Origin: Rhynchospora pubera
Lineage: Eukaryota > Streptophyta > Magnoliopsida > Poales > Cyperaceae
Reading direction: 5' to 3'
Length of the DNA: 64,000 bases
NCBI GenBank assembly: GCA_028095005.1
Contig: CM051459.1
Location: forward strand, 312,792,513 to 312,856,512
Positions 10,641 to 23,877 of this stretch are shown piece after piece (position 1 is the stretch's first letter; every line of letters starts with the position of its first letter). The notes under the pieces were generated by a model that had not been told where the DNA came from, ran no database searches, and saw only the letters and a list, made by a program, of their open reading frames with translations. The position numbers and the translations under genes are program-made.

Positions 10641-11447
10641 AAATTTGATGATCAAAATAATTTCAGTTTTATTACCGTGTTTAAACTGTTCATAATAGTT
10701 TAAATATGGTAAAACATGTTATTAGAAGTGATAATTAATTTGTTGTTTGGTTATTACCATGTTTGGACTGCGCTAAGCACGGGAAGAACATGTGTAATGG
10801 TTCAAAATCTGTTCAATGGATCCTTAGCCCAGCTTTTGTCGTCCTTGATCAGATCAATAACTCAATTACAAAGAAAACTAGAAAGAAATGCTGCCAAAAT
10901 TATACCAGAATTTGATCGGACACAAAAATATTATTTTCTCTAAAATGGTTGAAGAAAATTGATTGAAAATTGTACTGAAGATAAAGCAAGTTGAAACACA
11001 CATTTTGTAAAAAAATTCAAGACAAAAGGATGGAAAGATTAATTTTTATGAATTTTGAAAAACTAACAAAAAGATGGAAATTCCAAAACCATCTCAGAAA
11101 ACTTTCATAAAATTAAAATTCAAAACCGCAACCAAAAGAATGTTTAAAAATTATACAAAAATTAAATCAAGTCCCTCTGAATGTCTATTTTCAAATCTGA
11201 AAATCCTCTCTGAGTCTTCTTTCAAATGATTCTGGTTTCTTAATTTTTGGTGAAACAGAGAGACTCTTTTCTAATTTTGAACTGATTAGTGGTCTGGTGG
11301 ATCCTGTCCAGAAAATTTATAAATTGTCCAAATGTAAAAATGTATTAAAATTCACAGAAAATTCGAAAACCTCAAATGAAATGTCTAAAAGCTCAGAAAA
11401 TTCAAAAGATTTCAGTTTCACTGATCATTTAATGTCAAAATCATCTA
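10641..11447. other. AT-rich stretch, nothing recognised
   Basis: A short frame at 10716-10943 has no recognisable motif. No RNA gene or repeat was seen. Confidence 0.35.
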
Positions 11448-11678
11448 GGGTGTGTTTAGATGCAACGGAATAAGCCGTGAATAGGATATAAGAATAAGGA
11501 ATTTTGGTTTGCGTGCTTATCCTTATTCCTTATTCTTATACTATGGTTTTGTTAGTATAGGAATAAGGGCCCAAATTCCTTATTCTTATGCCGTTTGTTT
11601 TGCACAAGAATAAGAATAAGCACGCAAATCAAAATTTCTTATTCCTATTCCCTATTCCCGGCCTATCCAAACACACCC
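11448..11678. mobile_element. Tourist-like (PIF/Harbinger) MITE, 231 bp
   Basis: The ends are GGGTGTGTTTAGAT and, inverted, GGGTGTGTTTGGAT. The triplet CTA flanks both sides (11445-11447 and 11679-11681), a 3-bp target duplication. The interior is rich in GGAATAAG/CTTATTCC words that make it fold on itself. Tourist elements usually duplicate TTA/TAA, so CTA is slightly unusual. No coding capacity. Confidence 0.7.
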
Positions 11679-11681
11679 CTA

Positions 11682-12639
11682 AAGATTGGCCAAATCCGAC
11701 TTTGATCATTTTCATCATAATGCATCCTGTGAAATTCAAATTAAATTGAAATTTATTTAGAAATTCTAAGAGTCCACAAGACCAAAATGAAATTGTTCGG
11801 CTTCAATGTTTGAAATTTATGGTAAAATTCTGATTTGAGTTATTAACTCAAATTGACACAAATACAAAGCAAACCAAATTAAATTTCGATTTGAGTATAA
11901 GTTGACTCAAATTGTGTCAAATCCAAATCAAAACTAACTTGAGTATCAAATACACTCAAGTTATCTAGAATTTAGTTTGAGGCTCCAAATCGTCCCGAAC
12001 TAACATAATTTGAATCCAAATTGATTCAAATTAACAAAAATGAAATCAAATTATAATTTGAGTTCAAATTAACTCAAGTTATACCTAGAACAAGTGCCAA
12101 ATAAAATCAGAAGCGGTCTAACTGGACCAAAACCCCAGTTTGATCATAAGTTTCCCTCGTCACCTGGATCAGCGGCCCGCTTTGTGTTCAACGTGCAAGT
12201 TGCAATGTTATTGTGCCTGAGTGACCAGTGCGGTTATACTCTTGATCCTAACTTTGCGAACTCTTTGTTTCTGAGTCAACAATATGCTCTGTACTTAGAA
12301 CCTGATACTTCATAGGATTCGAGAACAAATAACTCAAATCCTAAATCAATGTCAAAAATGAGAACAAATATCTCAACTCCAAAATAAAACGGTATTTGAT
12401 CGACTAATGGACTGCTTGGTAAATTACCATTATGGTTCAAGTTGGGTTTAAAATTTAAAATCTTAACTTACCATAAAAATCTCATAAACAAATTTCACAT
12501 GCTTAATCACCCAACAAGTTGCATTTCACAACTCTTTTAGCCTAGACATATAATTCTTTGAATCCTTTAATCAGAGGTTCTCGTGGTCATTCCCGAGGTA
12601 ATAAACAGTAGGGGGCTTGCGCCAAAGTAGTGTGACCAA
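11682..12639. other. Non-coding stretch with LTR-like motif near its end
   Basis: Repeated AAATTGACTCAAATT-like words fill 11830-12080. At 12595-12622 a motif resembles the GAGGTAATTAA...AGTAGGGGCTTGCGCC word found near the U5 end of all three giant Gypsy LTRs, here in the opposite orientation. This suggests part of the stretch is a relic LTR of a related element inserted the other way round. No gene was recognised; a 73-codon frame at 12094-12315 is unsupported. Confidence 0.35.
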
Positions 12640-13605
12640 ATTTAACCTCTCAAACAACAAAAAAATGAACATAAAGAGGCTCCCCTAAATATTTGGCTTA
12701 TAGGACCGGGGGTAAATTTGGTATTTAGGTCACATTGGTTACCATACCGTTAGTTGTACCGCTAGAGGTACAAACCTTTGGACTCACAATTTGGTTTCCT
12801 AAGTTTGCATTCCAACGAGATATGTCCATTTTGACAACAATAGTTACAAAATGCATTGGTTGGTTTAGTTATGGTAGAACCCTTGACAAAATGAGAATAG
12901 TAATGGGCTCTAAGGTATTCGACCTTCTTTTTATGATCATTGGATGAGGCATTAAAATCCTTTTTGCGATCCTTTTGGAAATGTTGGGAAACATTCTTTT
13001 GATGCTTATTGGATTGAGCGTTGTGGTTTTGTGAAAGATGTTACTCTTTAAATTCATAAAACCATCCATCGGGTCCTCTAAAATAAATTTTATTGGATGC
13101 GTTTGGAACAAAAACCTTCTTTTCTTGATTTTGCAAATTCTTTTTGTTTTGCACTCTAGTGTTTCTAGGTTTCCTTTGGTACATATGTGCATTATCACGA
13201 GAATTCCTAAGTTTTTTAAATTGTGTGTTTTGTGCAACTTGTTTCCCATTATTGTGTGACAAATTCTTTTTCTTGGTTTGATAAGGCTTTTGGTAACCAA
13301 GACCGGACTTGTCATGAGGTTTTGACCATTGAAAAGGTTCTTCAAATCCACTTTAGGGGCTTGAGCTAAAACCGATTTTTCAAGTTGTTTTTCAAGCTCC
13401 TTCATTTTAGTCTCATACTCACCCATCTTAGAAGTAAGCTCATCTACTTTTTTGGATTTCTATGGTATCGTCTTTCCTAACCAAGGCATCATGGGTGGCA
13501 TCAACAATAGAGTTCAACCTATCACAATCAACACATTTGGTTGAACTAGTTTGTTCATCAATTTTAGCCTCATACTCACCCATCCGTGTTTCATGTTTTA
13601 TTTAA
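12640..13605 (-). pseudogene. Ty1/Copia gag relic
   Basis: Gag of Copia elements packages element RNA and carries a CCHC zinc knuckle. On the minus strand the knuckle reads CNYCCQNGHISLEC at about 12792-12833, giving the spacing CX2CX4HX4C. Upstream are a coiled-coil-like MKELEKQLEK, GLGYQKPY and FVPNASNKIYFRGPDGWFYEF-type segments usual in plant Copia gag. The parts lie in different frames and include stops. No protease, integrase or RT of this element is present. At about 13606 it is abruptly joined to the internal part of Gypsy copy C. Confidence 0.65.
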
Positions 13606-16600
13606 TGACAAACCATAGATGGTGCCTGTGGTGTATAGGGGTCGATTGTGATCGGCTGTGCCTGCCATTAGGTCCTCATCTGTGAAGGTGGTGTATAGTT
13701 CCTGGTCAATCTGCGCCACCTCCTCACGGGTTTCTTGGGCAAAATAGGCCTGGAAGCTGGCAGGGTTCTGCAGTGCATAGATCAAGGCATCACGCAGCTC
13801 CTGAGATACCATCAAGGCATCAAAGACGCTGAGCAGTGAGGGGATTTTTCGCAAATGAGCGACCACATTGTAATCTCCCACGGACATTTTAGGCCTGCCA
13901 TCAGACCTTGTTTCACCTTCCGTTGTGGTATTATTTCTATTTCTTGTTTCATTGTTGGTCGTTTCTCTGGGAGGTTGTCTTTCAGGTATCCTAGTGCCCG
14001 ATCTCAGACTGACATTGCAGTGGTTTTTCATGTTTGGTCGGATTCTAGTAGAGACCTGCCGGACTAGGTTGGACACCTTGTTTGGCTTTGGTGGTGGTTT
14101 GATTTCTCTTTCCTCCATCTCGCTTTGGTCAGTATCACTCCCCAGTGGTCTGACTGCAGCGGAATTGATTGCCAGCACAACAGGCTCCTCTTCTGAGCTA
14201 CCGTACTGTAGTTCCCCTTCAGTATCATGTTCACATTCAGAGGCAGTTTCCTCGTCAGAGGTTTGAGAGTTTGTACCCCGGGTTATGGTGCGGCACACTT
14301 CGCCTTCTGTTCCTTCATCTGACGGGTCATTGTCATTCCAAGACCATGTCAGGCATTCCTCTCTGGAGTGCCCCCAGACTTGGTGGTATCGGCAGTACGC
14401 CTTTCTTCCGGCATCATTTCCTTTATTTGCTTTATGTGGTTTTGGCCGTCTATTTGTGGTTTGTGCCCGAAGTGCCCCATTTTCAGTTTCTGGCATCTCC
14501 CAGGGGCTTACACGGTTCCTGCGTCTGAAGTGCCCATTGGAACTTTCTTGTTTTGGTTTCAGTTTCCCTGTTATTTTGATCTTATGTGGTAGTTTGTTGC
14601 AAGGGGAAGCGTTGTTGATCTTGACCAATTTCATTTTCATATGATATTGCCCTGTGTAGTTTTGTCCATTTTTTATTTGTTGGGTTGAATTGGTTTCGGC
14701 ACTTCCGTGTCTCAAATGGCCAGACTCGTACCTTATGGGAGGGCACTCCCGCGTGCGCGAGCTTTCGCCTCTTTCTCTCCAGCTTGTTCCAGGATTCTCA
14801 AATGAGTTGTTATGGAACCGAAGGAGTTTTGGTTTATGGTAACGATTTCCTGCACTGACTTTCTCTTTTCCTTTTCCTGGGGGATGATTAGTTTTGGGTT
14901 TTGGTCTTTGTCCTTCTTGGATGACAATGCCGGCTTCCCTCCTTCTTTGTGGGGGGTCTCCTGAGTTGCCTGAGGTAGCATGGCCGGGTTTCATGGCATT
15001 TTCCTGCCCTGCTCCCTGTTTCTGAGTTCGGTCTTTCAATGCTTTGAGTTCTGCCTCTATTGAGATCCTTTCTTATCGCTCAGTCTTTAGCCTAGCTATC
15101 AGGGTTTCGACTAAGGTTTGTATCTCAATGTTTTGTCTAGTCATCCTTCTCAGAGCATTTGTGCAGAAATCCAAATCTATCAGGAGTTGACGCTTTTCTC
15201 TTGAAGTGAAGGCAGCGCTATCTTCTTTTGATGGTTGTTGGGCTTGCCCCCTGTCTAAAGCGGTGCTTGATTGTGCTTGCTTTGACCTCGTGTGGTGGGC
15301 GGGGCCATCTGTTATGACTCCTTGGGTTAGACCTTGGCCTACATGAGTTGCTTTCCTTGAGCTGTCCGCCGCGCGTGATTCAAGCGTACTTTCTTTTGGC
15401 TTGGCTGTTTTCTTTTGAGTGAGTTTTGGTTCACTTTGCAAGTTGTCGCCTTGGGTTGTTGGAGGTTCCTCCTCTTCACTATCTGTGTCAGACTCACTCA
15501 CAGTGATCGTCCGACAGCTTTCAGAAGTACCTTGCCTCTTAGCGACATTCTTTAATTTTCGCGCATCGGCGATGGTTTCCTTTTGAATGTTGATGAACAC
15601 TTCGGGATCAGAATACCCTCTTATTGTGTCATCTGCATAATGTCTGGGCCATGTACCGGGGATGGGATAATGAGGAGATGGCTCATATCCTTCCATACCC
15701 TCCACAATTGACGCCTGCCGGAATTGTTGGGTGATTTCTGCTTCCGTTTCTATATTTTGATTGGTGGAAGGGGATACCAGGTTTCTGACTCGGCCGTATT
15801 CCAGCGAGCATACCTCCCTTCGTGACCTGTTATGCCTTATCTCTTCTACCCATGGTAAAGGAGAGGCTCGTATTTCACCAGTTCGCTTAGAGCTTGTGGG
15901 CGGTCGCCTTTTTGGCCAAGGGTCTAGGATAAAAGGTTGCAAGTCAACCAGGTAAGGGTGTTCTGGTTCCAGCTCATCATCGCTTCCTTGCCATCCGACT
16001 CTTTTGTTAGGCTCTTCTACTCGGTTGACCAAGTGATTCATCCATCCAACAGGGTCAGCGAGGGATAGGTATTCTCCTTCAGGAAATTCTTCTTGTTCAG
16101 GCTCTTCCGAGCCCGAGTCATCGTCAATGGTTATCATTTGACATGATTCAGAATTTTGGCTTTGACTTTTCCCGTGGTTTTGGCTTGAAAGGGCGGTGTT
16201 TTCAGCTTGGTCGTCAGTAGAGGTAGCGGCTGCCCCCTGTCCAGTGCTGGCATTTTCCTCTGCCTCTGGTCCAGCGGGTTCATTTTCTTCACATCCCTCC
16301 TCGGTGGACGTGGCTTCCCAGATCTGGTTTACCATTTGCCGCACTATTTCTCCTAACTCCTCAAGAGTAAGGTCAGGTTGGCCCGGGATATTGGGGATAT
16401 GGATGTCCAAGTTTACCATTCTTGGTTGCCGTCCTTGCAGGTTGGCAAGGTCCACTTGTTCAGCAGGATCTAGCACGATCTCATAGTCATATGCTATCTC
16501 CTCTGGGTTAGTTTGATTTTCTTCTGTGGTTTCGGCCTGCGGTTGTGGCACTTCCGAGGACTCACCTTTGTCAGAATCATGATGGCCAACTCGATGACAA

Positions 16601-19600
16601 GTGGCGTCATCACGAGGGGATTCGCCTTTGAGCAACTTATTCTTTCCTTTATTGGTTCCTTTGTTTCTCCTTTGATAGGTTATTATTTCCTTCTCGTTTG
16701 CTGGCTTCTTTCTTGTTTGGTATACTCTAAGGGCTTTAGGACTCTTGACCTCTTCTTCATCATCCTCGGTGGGACAATAAGTATCATCATCGCTATTTAC
16801 CCTTAGGTTTCTCATGAGTTCGCTGGTTGTCATGGCCTCGGTTTCAGCGATGGCTTGCTCCAGCTCACGCCGCACATTTTCACCCCATTCAGGTTGAGGC
16901 CGGACAGTCATGCGAGCGTTTCTTCCTTGTTGTCTTCTTTTATTACATGGTTTGAAGGAAGGTTCATCATCATCCGTCCAAGCCGCAATTCGGGCGGAAC
17001 GGTGATCATAATTTTCAGACTCAGAGTCATCAGACCCTGAACCGCTGATGTAACGGCAGTTTCCAGCTTCGGAGCCGTCATCATCGCTGCTATCGTTGTC
17101 AATGTCATTTGAGATCTTATACAACCTTTCTATTTGTGCCCGAAAATGGGCGGTTTCCCGTGGATGGGTTCTCCTGAGCCTTTCATAACTCGCCCCTGGT
17201 TGCTGTAGTATTTCGGCATGCTGAGCTATGAAGTTTAGGAATGCAGGGTCTTCCCGCCTCAGGTGTTCCATGTATGAGAGGATTCTGGTCGCTTGTGATA
17301 TGTTCAATCCTTCAAATGCTGAGGTTATGTCAGCTGGGGGACCAGACCTAGATGCCATCAGGATAGAACTTCCTTGGAGGGTTCTTGGTTGAGGCTCTTC
17401 ATGGTCAGATCCCTCCTCAGGCTCCCCTTCTGCGTCTTCTTCATCGCTATCGGATTCGCTATTTTGGGCGTTTCCATCAGATGTTTTTCCGCAGAAGAAG
17501 AATCGCGGAAAACCTCCGCTATCCTCAGAGTCAGAGCACTGGGGAGTTTTGCCCTTGTTAACCTCTTTTAGGACGGTTGCTATGGCTTCCCTTTCAAACT
17601 CCTCTGTAAAGTCTGGATCTTTGGGGTGGGTAGCTCGGCGAAAGGCCCTTGGGTCTGTGATTCTCAGTTCCCTGAGTTCGGACACATACCATTCTACCAG
17701 GCTGTCATGTTCATTGTATTCTTCTTCCTCGGGGGCTTGCTGGGATGATTCGCCCTGAGCGGCATCGACATGGTTGGAAGTCTCAACTGCTTCTGTTTGG
17801 GTGGGGAATGTCACCTCGGCCCTGGGACCCGATGTGTGCCTGGAGCGCCGAATCCTCCTGGATCTACGGCGTCGAGCGGTTCTGGGTGGGGTCGCTTCTG
17901 GACTTATTTCTCCTTCCTCGCACCCCGTCTCATTAGCTATTTCTCTTACGGTCCTGGTTATGGCTTGCCCTTCATATCCTCGATATTGCGGAGGGTTTTC
18001 AGGGTTCAGTACACCATGGTAGCCGACCGGGTCTGAGATTCTCAGGTTCCTGAGGTACTGGGAGAATTCATTAGCCTGGTCCTCCTCAGCCAGGAAAGTT
18101 TGGTTGTTTTGGTTGAGGCGGGCCTGGTTACCCATGTTATTTTCATATTCCGCGGGGTCAGTTTCAGTAACCTCGATGTTCTCCCAGAGGTGTGAGTCCC
18201 CCGCACTTTCCAAATGCGCACGCATGATTTCAAAATCTGTGGGGTGGTTTGGGTCTGGGTTTTTCTTGTCCCATCCATTTTGCACCACAATATCCACCGC
18301 GGCTTTCCTTATGGCCATATTTTCAACTTGTTGCTCATAGGCATCCGAGTCTGACATTTTTCTATCTCCTCGTCAACCCTTAACTCCTCTGCGGGTTCAA
18401 GGGCTTTTTGTTTAGGGATGTTAAGAGGTATTTCCTTGGTCCAGAACCTATTTGCCAGCCATAATGCTAGCAATTGGTCCACATCATCACCATGTATGAG
18501 TTCTTAGATCCACTAGGATGGGTTTAAGGCGATTTCTGCCTCTAGGATGGGATGAAGGTTGGTTTGGCCGCACCAGTAAGAGAGGTCTCTCCATTGTTCC
18601 CTTGCTTTCATGTATATTTTTATCCTCCTGTAACTGGCCGGTTGGCATCTCTCCAGCGCCTTATAGAAGGCATCATCATCTTCTGGTGGGTTTTGGTTTG
18701 TGACCGCGGCAGAGAGAACGGCCTGTGTGACTTCCTCTATTTGCGCAATCATTTCCATTTCCTCTTCTTTAGTGAGCTTTTCCTCTTTTTCTCCCGAGTT
18801 ATCCTCCGGGTCTGCATTTGTTGCCGATGTTGAGATGGCATTGCAGGAAATCCCACCAGAGTCACCACCTCCTCTTTCTTCATCACTGTCGAAGTTGCTA
18901 CCAAAATCGTAGCTTTCATCTTGGCTAGGAGGGTCCGGATCAGACCATTCATATTCCTCGTCAGTGAAATCAGGATCATTTTGGGCATTTTGGGTATTGG
19001 TGGAGGTGGAAGCCTCTTTGTTTGCTTGGTTTCTTACAAAGCTAGTCACAGCAATGGTCTGTTTCATCAATTCAGACACATGCTTTGCTAGTATTGCAAT
19101 GGTTTCTGGTTGAATCCCGGATTCTCCCTTTTTCTTTGGTATGACAAGGTTGAACCCCAGATTCTTTAGGCTTGGAATACCTTCTGAATCTAGGCATTCA
19201 TCATGAATGTCTACGAACACTTTACGATCTTGGCCATTGATCTTGAAAGGTAGGGTCATTCGGTCCGGCTTCTTTCCTTTGCGGATAAGGGCCTTATCCA
19301 ATTTCTTTATTTCAAGGATCTCTTTCTTTTTCTTTCCAGATTGGGTCATAGGTTGAACAGTGACCGTCCACCAGGTATGTTGGGTTGAGACTGAGTTGGA
19401 TGACGACTCAGTAGGGTTTTGTTCATTTGTTGTTGAGGTTTCGGAGGGTCTGGCGTCTGCCTGTGTCGGCTCCCGTTGGTTAGAGGGTTCTTCATGTTCT
19501 TCCTCATCGCCTAAGACACGGTGGCACGCGACTGTCCAGAACTCCTCTTCTTTCTTTTCTCTTCCTTCACCTTTTAACTCCTGCCATACTTGTCCGCTGA

Positions 19601-22476
19601 TTTGAGCGGCGACCTTGGGGGAGATGAACTCCTTTTAACTTTTAACTCTTCCTTCACCTTTTAACTCCTGCCATACTTGTCCAGAACTCCTCTTCTTTCT
19701 TTTCTCTTCCTTCACCTTTTAACTCCTGCCATCCATGTCGTGGGTGGCTTTCCATCAGTAGTGACCGAAACACGACGAGAGCTAGCACTTGGGGTTCCAT
19801 TTTAGATGGCATGAGGAGCCGGTTCTTGTCTGGCATCGTCATGAAGGGAAATGGCCCCTTCTTGGATTTTCTGTTCGAGCCAATCCTTGAAGATATAACA
19901 ATCCTCTATGCTGTGACCCAAAACTCTGTGATACACACAGTAGTTAGGGTGGTTCACCTTGTCCTCTTCCTCGGGTCTTTTGCATTGGGGCAATCGAACC
20001 TCGAGAACTTCCATAGCTTGCCTAAACAGCTTCAGAGTTTTCTCTTTTTTGAATGAGTAGGGCTTACTTTTCAGCTCCCTGAGTGTTGGCCTTTGAACCC
20101 TGGACTGTGGATTTCCGTCCTTCGTCTCGCCATTCTTTCCCCATTGGGCACCACCAGTGCTTTCAGCCTGGTTAGTGATGGCTTTAACTGCCTTTGTGGT
20201 TTTAATTTCCAGCTTCTTTCCTTTTTATTTGTCCTTTTCCTTAGCGGAATGGTACAGCTGGTTCATTTCAGGTTCCACTTCCTCATATCGGGCAACCATG
20301 GCTACCAAATGTTCAAAGGTAGTAACATTATGACCCACCATCCACACCTTCATGGGCGCATGGATGCTATTCAAGAGCATGCGCACCGCCTCAGATTCGC
20401 TTACGTTAGACTGGCATCCTGTGTACATGGTTTCCCACCTTGATACATAGTCAGAGACAGACTCGCCTTGTTTTTGTCTGGCGTTGACTAGGTTGGTGAC
20501 GGAGACCCGATGCGGGGTCGTCCTGAACCTTGCGCAAAAGGCATTTGCCATTTCTTTCCAGCTTTTGATACTGTCTGCCTCGAGAGAGGCATACCAGTCG
20601 AATGCTACTCCAGACAGACTTTGTGAAAACTGCCTTAGTAGCAATTCCTCCCTTCGGGCAGTGTTTCCGCAGGAGGTTAGGAAGTGTGAGAGATGTTGAC
20701 TTGGGGTGATTTTGTTTCCAACCCCATCAAACACCTTGAATTTTGGTACTATATGTCCTTTCGGGTAATCCAGCTGGTCAAACCTTGCAGGGTAAGGTCG
20801 GCCGGTGAAATTGACGGGCAGTTGGGTGCCCCCGATCCCCAGAGATTGCAGTTTTTGATCCATGGCCCTTTGCATTTTTTCCATTATGGCCTCAGGGTCA
20901 ATGACATTAGTTTCCTTCCTTTCAGGCAACTCCTCTTCAGAGGTTTCGCTGGAGCTGCTATCCTTTTCCCGAACTATTTTGGAGTGGGATTTCTTGGTTT
21001 TCTTTTTATTTTTGGATTTTGGCTTAGAAGCCATTCCTTGGGTTTCAGTTGATTTGGGTGTATCATTGTTTGAAACAGCACAGCTTGGGCGTGCCCCCTT
21101 TTTGGCTATGTGTTTCTGGACTTCCGCGCATGCCGCGGTTACCCGAGCATTCTCCGCTTGGAGTTGCTCAAGTTGCTTGGTTTTCTCTTCCAGCTCCTTG
21201 CGAAGCTGGGCCACCTCATCAGATATTTCTTCGAGGATTTCAATCTCCTCACCAACATCCTCAGACGAACTTCCATGGTCCAGATTTGGATCCTCTTCAT
21301 CACTTGCGATGTTATCAGTGGTTTGTTGGACAATTTCCTCCACTACCGGGCTGCGGTTCCTGGGCCGCCCTACCCGTTTGGGAGGTTTGGTGCTGAAACT
21401 TTTCCTCTTTGCCCTCGCGTTTCCACGGGGACGCTTTCAGAGTGAGGCGGCTCCTGGGAACCTGTTCCAACCATACGGACTTCCGCCGTTTCCTCATCAT
21501 CATCGTCGTTACCCTCAACTGACACATGATATGTCGAGACAGAATCAGCATTCCGCCTCTTCCTCATCACGTATTTCTTTTTGGTTTTGCTTTTCATCAT
21601 CTGACTCGCCACCTGGCCAGCCAGAGAGGTATCTTTTTCTTTTGGCACCCATCGCTTGGTGCCCCCTGTATTTTGCTTGGGAGCGGGGATGGGTTTCGGT
21701 TGTTTGGACCTCCAAACCTGCTTCACCTGCCCTTTGGCCTTCATTGAGCGGGCGTTGGGCTGGAGCGATGGAATGGTAAGCCGGTCAAAGACTGAAGGCG
21801 AGTGGGCCACAGTCTTTTTTTCGGACGCACTATAGTCCGCGTCTCCCTCTCGGTTGTCCTCGCGATAGGGAAAGCGGAGCCTCTGGTGCGCCGGGAACTT
21901 GAGCCTGTCCTTGATGGACGGCTTGATGGGGTTGGCAGGGATTGCAGTGACGATCCTGCAGGATTTGCGGGACCTTTTGACAATCCTGAAGGCCGCATGA
22001 ATGGCCTCCACCGCCTTGGGTTTTGGGCGAGTCACTTTCTCTGTCTCAGAGATTGGGGCATACATGGGGAGCTCCCAATCCTCTCTGAGGCGCATTACTT
22101 CACCTCCCTTTTTTAGCACATGCAGAGGGGCGAAGGTGTTGCTGAGCGACAGGTTAGTGACAGTATCGGGTTGCTGGACTAGGTGGAGAGCTTGGGCCCT
22201 CGAGATCCTAGTCTTCTTATCCTTTTTGAGTTTTGGGGCTGTCGCCCCCATGATGTGGATGTTTGCCGCTCGACCCTTTTTGGTGTTAAGGGCAGGCTTT
22301 CCAGAGACTTTCACCGATGCTTCACCAGCGAGCATCAAGGGGAGATTTGCACGACAGCCTGAACGGGCATATAGAGAGTCCCGGTTGCTGCTGCCTTCTT
22401 GTGGCGAAGACGCTCGCCCTTCACGATTTGACTCCAGGTAAACATGATTCCTGCAATGGAGAGAACTCAGAGTCAA
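13606..22476 (-). pseudogene. Gypsy copy C: broken giant gag-protease ORF
   Basis: This is collinear and nearly identical to the N-terminal nine tenths of the intact ORF at 35315-45505. Breaks seen by comparison: one-base deletion at about 21390, stop codons at 20225-20227, 19802-19804, 18504-18506, 18513-18515 and 15073-15075, a scrambled segment at about 19620-19735 that replaces some 250 bases of copy A, and a loss of about 150 bases near 18388 that removes the first of four repeat modules. It ends inside the protease region, just before the DPGS active site, where it meets the Copia relic. Reverse transcriptase and integrase are absent. Confidence 0.92.
19562..19735 (-). repeat. Local triplication inside copy C
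   Basis: The word CCTTCACCTTTTAACTCCTG occurs at about 19565, 19651 and 19709, but only once in copy A (about 42471). The flanking CTCCTCTTCTTTC block is also repeated. The triplication sits exactly where copy C lacks about 250 bases of coding sequence, so it looks like a microhomology-driven repair scar. Confidence 0.75.
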
Positions 22477-22561
22477 TCATTAGTATTTTCCTTGAATATT
22501 ATGGACTTAATTCCACCTGTACATTTAAACTTTGATTATGCCCTGATGAGAGGAGAAAAAG

Positions 22562-22579
22562 GTCCCACCCGGCGTGCCA
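22562..22579 (-). promoter_or_regulatory. Primer-binding site of copy C
   Basis: On the minus strand it reads TGGCACGCCGGGTGGGAC, starting with the TGG expected opposite a tRNA CCA end and lying a few bases from the LTR edge. Copy A has the same site with one base changed. The matching tRNA was not determined; tRNA-Arg, used by many Tat elements, is a candidate. Confidence 0.75.
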
Positions 22580-23487
22580 GAATCTGTCTCGCACTTTTCA
22601 GTCCGACCACGGAAGATCAGATAGTCCTCTATGGGGCGAAGAAAATGCGGATCAGATACCCCTTGAGCATCTTGAGACCCGTCGTTACTGCCCATTCCAA
22701 ACGAGCGAAGGGCACTAATGCGGTTCTAAGTACCTCGAGAGTTGATTGTTTGTCGTAGGTCCTTTTTTTTCCAGTAGGCGCAAGCCCCTACTATTAATTA
22801 CCTCCGAACCCAGTCACGAACTGAGCCAAGAGCACCTCTAGATCGGGATAATCAAAGTTTAAATGTCGTAAGTGGATGAAGCCCATTTTAATAAAAGGAT
22901 TGTGTCTTGGTAGAGAATTTCAGGGTGAAAGCGAAGCAGAGGGACAGCATTTGAACAGTGCCATACAAACATGAATGATGTGATTTAATTCTTTAGTTTC
23001 ACATTTTTCAGATATTTAGGTTGTTTTTACTTTGTTGTGTCAGGCTTAGTGCCGTTATAGATTTTTGAGTTCGATACTAGAAAATTTGGTATCCTAGATC
23101 GAGTCTTGAGTACAGATGCGCTATGCCTTCTCTTGACAGGAACTTAGGTGATGGCCACTGGTTGACTTTTCTTCTGGTCACTTGGGCATCAGGTTTCAGT
23201 CTGCTTCTGGTCAAACACGCTGCGAACTTGTAGAAACAGGCTGTTAGATTTGAGTCCAACGCTAGAAAATAGGGTATTCTAGGTCAGTTCTCAATCGTTT
23301 TGAGGAATTTAGGGATTTTTGGGATTTTCGTTCAAGTCGCGAGTACAGATGCGCTATGCCTTCTCTTGACAGGAACTTCAGTGATAATTCAGAATTGACT
23401 TTTCCTTTTTCTCAATCTGAACATCGGGAGGGTGTCTCCTTCAGGGCGAAACGCGATGCAGTCTTGAATGGACGAACTTTTGACTTT

Positions 23488-23740
23488 TAAGACTTTATGT
23501 CACTTTAGACTTTGTGTCTTTTGGATCACTTTTAGGCTTTGTGTCATCTTGATCTCGTGTTACTTCTAGATTTTGTGTCATTTAGACTTTGGATCTTGCG
23601 TCATTCTTAGACTTTGTGTCATTTTTCTTTGGACTTTGTGTCATTTTTCTTCGGACTTTGTGTCATTTTCAGACTTTGTGTCATTTTTCTTCGGACTTTG
23701 TGTCATTGTCGGACTTTGTGTCATTTTTCTTTGGACTTTT
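23488..23740. repeat. Short-period repeat GACTTTGTGTCATTT in LTR X1
   Basis: About ten copies of a 17-22 base unit with consensus GACTTTGTGTCATTTTTCTT are present. Equivalent arrays lie at about 46588-46838 in X2 and 52991-53262 in X3, with different copy order, so the array is still changing. Confidence 0.85.
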
Positions 23741-23877
23741 AATTTTCTCTTTAGGATTTTAAACTTTTGAGTTTAGACTTTTAAATTTGTACTTTTAAAC
23801 TTATCTTTGACCTTTTGGGTGATTTCAATTTTGTCTGCAAATTTTGATGCTTGACTGTGCTTGTTGTTCAGAACAAG

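Noticed and set aside
12094..12315. 73-codon frame with varied composition
   Set aside because: No family resemblance, no neighbours in frame, and it lies in probable relic LTR sequence.
20862..21779. 305-codon plus-strand frame (and the related 43920-44504 and 44107-44838 frames)
   Set aside because: They lie opposite the gag ORF, mirror its biased codon usage and have no recognisable protein motif.
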